Positions 61,944 to 64,000 of a stretch of 64,000 nt of DNA are shown piece by piece. The first letter of the stretch is position 1. Every line of letters starts with the position of its first letter. The notes beneath the pieces are model-generated. The model was not told the origin of the DNA. It worked only from the letters and a program-made list of their open reading frames with translations, and did no database searches. Source of the DNA: Lachnospiraceae bacterium UBA3804. GTDB taxonomy: Bacteria; Bacillota; Clostridia; Lachnospirales; Lachnospiraceae. Where the stretch lies: positions 1-64,000 of the forward strand of contig DFEK01000009.1 in the NCBI GenBank assembly GCA_002368665.1, in the 5' to 3' direction. A program made the position numbers and the translations under genes.

Positions 61944-62939
61944 ATGCGCGCATTTACCGGTTTTTTAAAGGGTATCAACTTCGGCGGATGGCTTTCTCAG
62001 TGTGACCACACCAAGGAACGCTATGATACGTTCATTACCGAGAAAGATTTCGAAGAAGTCAAATCCAGAGGCTATGATCACGTTCGCGTGCCCATTGACT
62101 ATGAACTCCTCGTAGACGATGAAATGAATGTTAAAGAAGGCGGTTTCGCCTATATCGACATGGCAATCGAGAATTGCCGCAAGTACGGATTAAACATGGT
62201 TCTTGATCTGCACCGTACCATCGGTTTTTCGTTTGATCCCGGACATAACAAGACCGGTTTCTTCGAAAGTGAAACCTATCAGGAATACTTCTATCGGATT
62301 TGGGATATGCTTTCCGCCCGTTACGGTAAGAATGCAGACATGCTAGCTTTTGAGATGTTAAACGAAGTAACCAAGAAGGAATACTCCGATAGTTGGAACC
62401 GCATTTCCACGGAATGCATCAAGCGCATCCGTGTGAATGCACCCGACATCCGCATTCTTCTCGGCGGATATTACAACAACTCCGTGGAAGCATTAAAAGA
62501 CCTGGCTCTTCCCTATGATGAGAATATCGTTTATAACTTCCACTGCTACGAGCCTCTGTTATTCACCCACCAGGGTGCATATTGGGTAGCATGTATGGAC
62601 ACTTCATTCCGTTGCCATTACAAGATGCCGTTCCGCACTTATGAGGAACTGACCCAGAAGCAGGTTGGCATGGCCTTCACCGACTTTGATAATCTCGATC
62701 CCAACCGTTGTCCCGATGAGGCATATTTTGACCGCCTGATCAGCGAAGCCGTTCGTGTGGCGGAAGAAAGAAACGTACCACTTTACTGCGGCGAATACGG
62801 TGTCATCGAGCTTGCAGACAGAGACGATGCCAAAGAGTGGTTCAAAGACTTCCATTCCGTTATGGACAAATATCAGATCGGCCGTGCGGTATGGACATAC
62901 AAGGAAATGGATTTTGAAGTAGAGAAAGATTTATTCTAA
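61944..62939 (+). CDS. GH5-type glycoside hydrolase, cytosolic
   Basis: The 331-residue (beta/alpha)8 enzyme has its N-terminus (FLKGINFGGWLSQC) like exo-beta-1,3-glucanases and endoglucanases of GH5. The acid/base E141 is in FEMLNEV and the nucleophile E284 in YCGEYGV. H90 in DLHRTIG and H200 in NFHCYEP are also conserved. No signal peptide is present, so it should act on oligosaccharides taken into the cell, completing the work of the GH16 lipoprotein 15 bp upstream. TAGGAGG precedes the ATG. Confidence 0.92.
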   Translation: MRAFTGFLKGINFGGWLSQCDHTKERYDTFITEKDFEEVKSRGYDHVRVPIDYELLVDDEMNVKEGGFAYIDMAIENCRKYGLNMVLDLHRTIGFSFDPGHNKTGFFESETYQEYFYRIWDMLSARYGKNADMLAFEMLNEVTKKEYSDSWNRISTECIKRIRVNAPDIRILLGGYYNNSVEALKDLALPYDENIVYNFHCYEPLLFTHQGAYWVACMDTSFRCHYKMPFRTYEELTQKQVGMAFTDFDNLDPNRCPDEAYFDRLISEAVRVAEERNVPLYCGEYGVIELADRDDAKEWFKDFHSVMDKYQIGRAVWTYKEMDFEVEKDLF

Positions 62940-62972
62940 TTCATGCAATCCGGATTTCAAATCAAAGCATAC

Positions 62973-63004
62973 AAAAAGCGCTGTGAAGATTCACAGCGCT
63001 TTTA
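62973..63004. terminator. Bidirectional terminator
   Basis: Perfect 12-bp stem AAAGCGCTGTGA / TCACAGCGCTTT with loop AGAT (62975-63003). It ends the GH16-GH5 operon on the plus strand and the RsbV-like gene on the minus strand. Confidence 0.92.
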
Positions 63005-63021
63005 ATATACATATTCAATTC

Positions 63022-63321
63022 TTATTCAATGGTGAGAATGTCTGAGAATCCGGTTACTTCGAAAATCTCCATAACTTCTTCGGAAACATTCTTTACTACC
63101 ATGTTACCCTGCTTGGACATGATCTTCTGGCAGGAAAGTAAAACTCTGAGTCCGGCACTGGAAATGTAATCCAGTTTCTCCATATCAAATGTTAATTCCT
63201 TAACGCCTTCAATATCCTCTTTAATCTGCTGCTCTAATTCGGGAGCAGTCGTTGTATCCAATCTGCCATCCAAAACAACATTTAACGAACCTGCTTCCAA
63301 TGTTTTCTTGATGTCTAACAT
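63022..63321 (-). CDS. STAS-domain anti-sigma-factor antagonist (RsbV/SpoIIAA-like)
   Basis: The 99-residue single STAS domain has LDGRLDTTTAPELEQQI and the phospho-Ser segment DYISSAGLRVLL typical of anti-anti-sigma factors. It should bind the kinase/anti-sigma protein encoded 59 bp upstream. AGGAGG lies before the ATG. No sigma factor gene or RsbU-like phosphatase is in the window. Confidence 0.93.
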   Translation of the reverse strand: MLDIKKTLEAGSLNVVLDGRLDTTTAPELEQQIKEDIEGVKELTFDMEKLDYISSAGLRVLLSCQKIMSKQGNMVVKNVSEEVMEIFEVTGFSDILTIE

Positions 63322-63380
63322 AATATTTCCTCCTTATGTGAGTTCCCTAGTTCTTATTTTAAGTAATTTTCCCAAGAAAA

Positions 63381-63788
63381 TCAAATTTTTTTTACTAAAG
63401 TTAAAATATTATACCCGTCCGTACGCTCATATCGCATATCATCCATGCTTTTCTTCACCATATAGATGCCCAATCCGCCGATGGAACGGTCCGCAGCTTT
63501 CGCTTCCACATCCGGATCTTCCTTCAGTAACGGGTTAAACGGAATGCCCTGATCCTTAAAGACAACGGTAAGTGTTTGCGGGTCTCCGGCCACTTCCGCA
63601 AGAATCGTGGCGCCTCCCACATTCGGGGTATATGCATAATGCGCAATATTAACGAAAATCTCTTCCACAGCCACTTCAATCTGCATCTGCAGTTTCATGG
63701 AACAGCCTGCTTCTTCGAGAATTCCCGTCACGAAACCGAGTACTTTATTCAGGTTATTTACTTTTGCTTCAATACTAAGCTCTTTCAT
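63381..63788 (-). CDS. RsbW-like serine kinase / anti-sigma factor
   Basis: The 135-residue GHKL ATPase has the N box (QIEVAVEEIFVNIAHYAY), G1 (FKDQGIPFNPL) and the glycine-rich SIGGLGIYMVKKSMD, which together mark the RsbW/SpoIIAB group. It should phosphorylate the STAS protein and bind a sigma factor or another partner. Divergent from the Rrf2 gene. Confidence 0.92.
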   Translation of the reverse strand: MKELSIEAKVNNLNKVLGFVTGILEEAGCSMKLQMQIEVAVEEIFVNIAHYAYTPNVGGATILAEVAGDPQTLTVVFKDQGIPFNPLLKEDPDVEAKAADRSIGGLGIYMVKKSMDDMRYERTDGYNILTLVKKI

Positions 63789-63855
63789 AGTAATCCCTCA
63801 ATGTAATCATTATACTACACTTTTAGAAAGAATAGAAGAAAAACGTGAAAAATAC

Positions 63856-63885
63856 TTGTTTCACCTATTCACCCTGCGGTATAAT
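63856..63885 (+). promoter_or_regulatory. Promoter of the Rrf2-family gene
   Basis: TTGTTT (63856-63861), 18-nt spacer, TATAAT (63880-63885). The start codon is 27 nt further, with AAAGGAG between. Confidence 0.7.
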
Positions 63886-63912
63886 GGGTCAAAGAGAAAA
63901 GGAGTCGACATC

Positions 63913-64000
63913 ATGATTTCTACAAGGGGAAGATACGCAATCCGCGTAATGATTGATTTAGCTGAGAACGATACCGGGAACTATATTCCGTTAAAAGACA
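63913..64000 (+). CDS. Rrf2 family transcriptional regulator (IscR/CymR type), 5' part only
   Basis: The 29 codons visible encode MISTRGRYAIRVMIDLAEN and continue to IPLKD, the classic N-terminal helix of Rrf2 winged-helix regulators such as IscR, CymR and NsrR. AAAGGAG lies 8 nt before the ATG. The gene runs off the right edge, so the cluster-binding cysteines cannot be checked. An isc/suf-like operon often follows. Confidence 0.88.
   Translation, partial: MISTRGRYAIRVMIDLAENDTGNYIPLKD

Overview
The window looks like a chromosomal stretch of a Gram-positive anaerobe of the Clostridia, most likely family Lachnospiraceae. The evidence is the mix of gene families (TrpB2, DUF6062-, DUF6106- and DUF6320-like proteins, AgrC/LytTR pairs, PadR, DegV, FeoA-FeoA-FeoB, CPBP proteases), strong AGGAGG ribosome binding sites, TTGACA/TATAAT promoters and a moderate GC content. 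I see no phage, insertion sequence, plasmid or CRISPR array. The species cannot be named from this sequence.

Left part (1-12.8 kb). The 5' end of a 16S rRNA gene lies at the left edge on the minus strand. Two tRNA-Ser genes and a 30-bp copy of a tRNA-Ser 3' end precede it. Next comes a run of ten minus-strand genes with gaps of 3-21 bp (11698 down to 565): hybrid histidine kinase, REC-GGDEF protein, YcxB-like protein, tsaE, a tsaB-rimI fusion, rnz, tsaD, ispD and two cell-envelope proteins. It joins a phosphorelay/c-di-GMP module to t6A tRNA modification, tRNA 3' processing and isoprenoid synthesis. A divergent lipid-kinase-like gene starts at 11792.

Middle part (12.8-39 kb). A MacB-type exporter operon (ATPase, adaptor, two permeases) is followed by guaB, murI, a DUF6062 zinc-finger-like protein, a beta-CASP nuclease, an SDR, a GGDEF protein and a degenerate-GGDEF/EAL protein. 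An aromatic operon pheA-aroF-trpB2 (30.7-27.4 kb) is preceded by an unannotated Phe/Trp/Tyr-rich leader peptide gene and a terminator, which is the layout of ribosome-mediated attenuation. From 31.1 to 37.3 kb there is a concentration of esterase/lipase and acyl-transfer genes (three alpha/beta hydrolases, a patatin, an alcohol-acetyltransferase-like protein) with a PadR repressor whose likely operator I can place. gpmI (Mn-type phosphoglycerate mutase) follows.

Right part (39-64 kb). A phosphodiester-glycosidase-like gene and an Lgt-like gene, an EXQ-nuclease-like protein, a MATE pump, aroA, a CPBP protease beside an AgrC/AgrA-type pair, YdcF, DegV, CopA with a C-terminal CopZ domain that has its own ribosome binding site, a PTPS-related membrane protein, a second CPBP protease, feoA-feoA-feoB, an AraC regulator divergent from a GH16 lipoprotein and a cytosolic GH5, an RsbV/RsbW-like pair and the start of an Rrf2 regulator.

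The most interesting signal is a shared inverted repeat, GTTAG-N6-CTAAC. It occurs exactly four times (twice before feoA-feoA-feoB, once before copA, once before gpmI). At each of the three promoters one copy begins 2-8 bp downstream of the -10 box. It looks like the operator of one metal-responsive repressor joining iron uptake, a P1B ATPase and a manganese-dependent glycolytic enzyme. The second strong signal is the Phe-leader attenuator.
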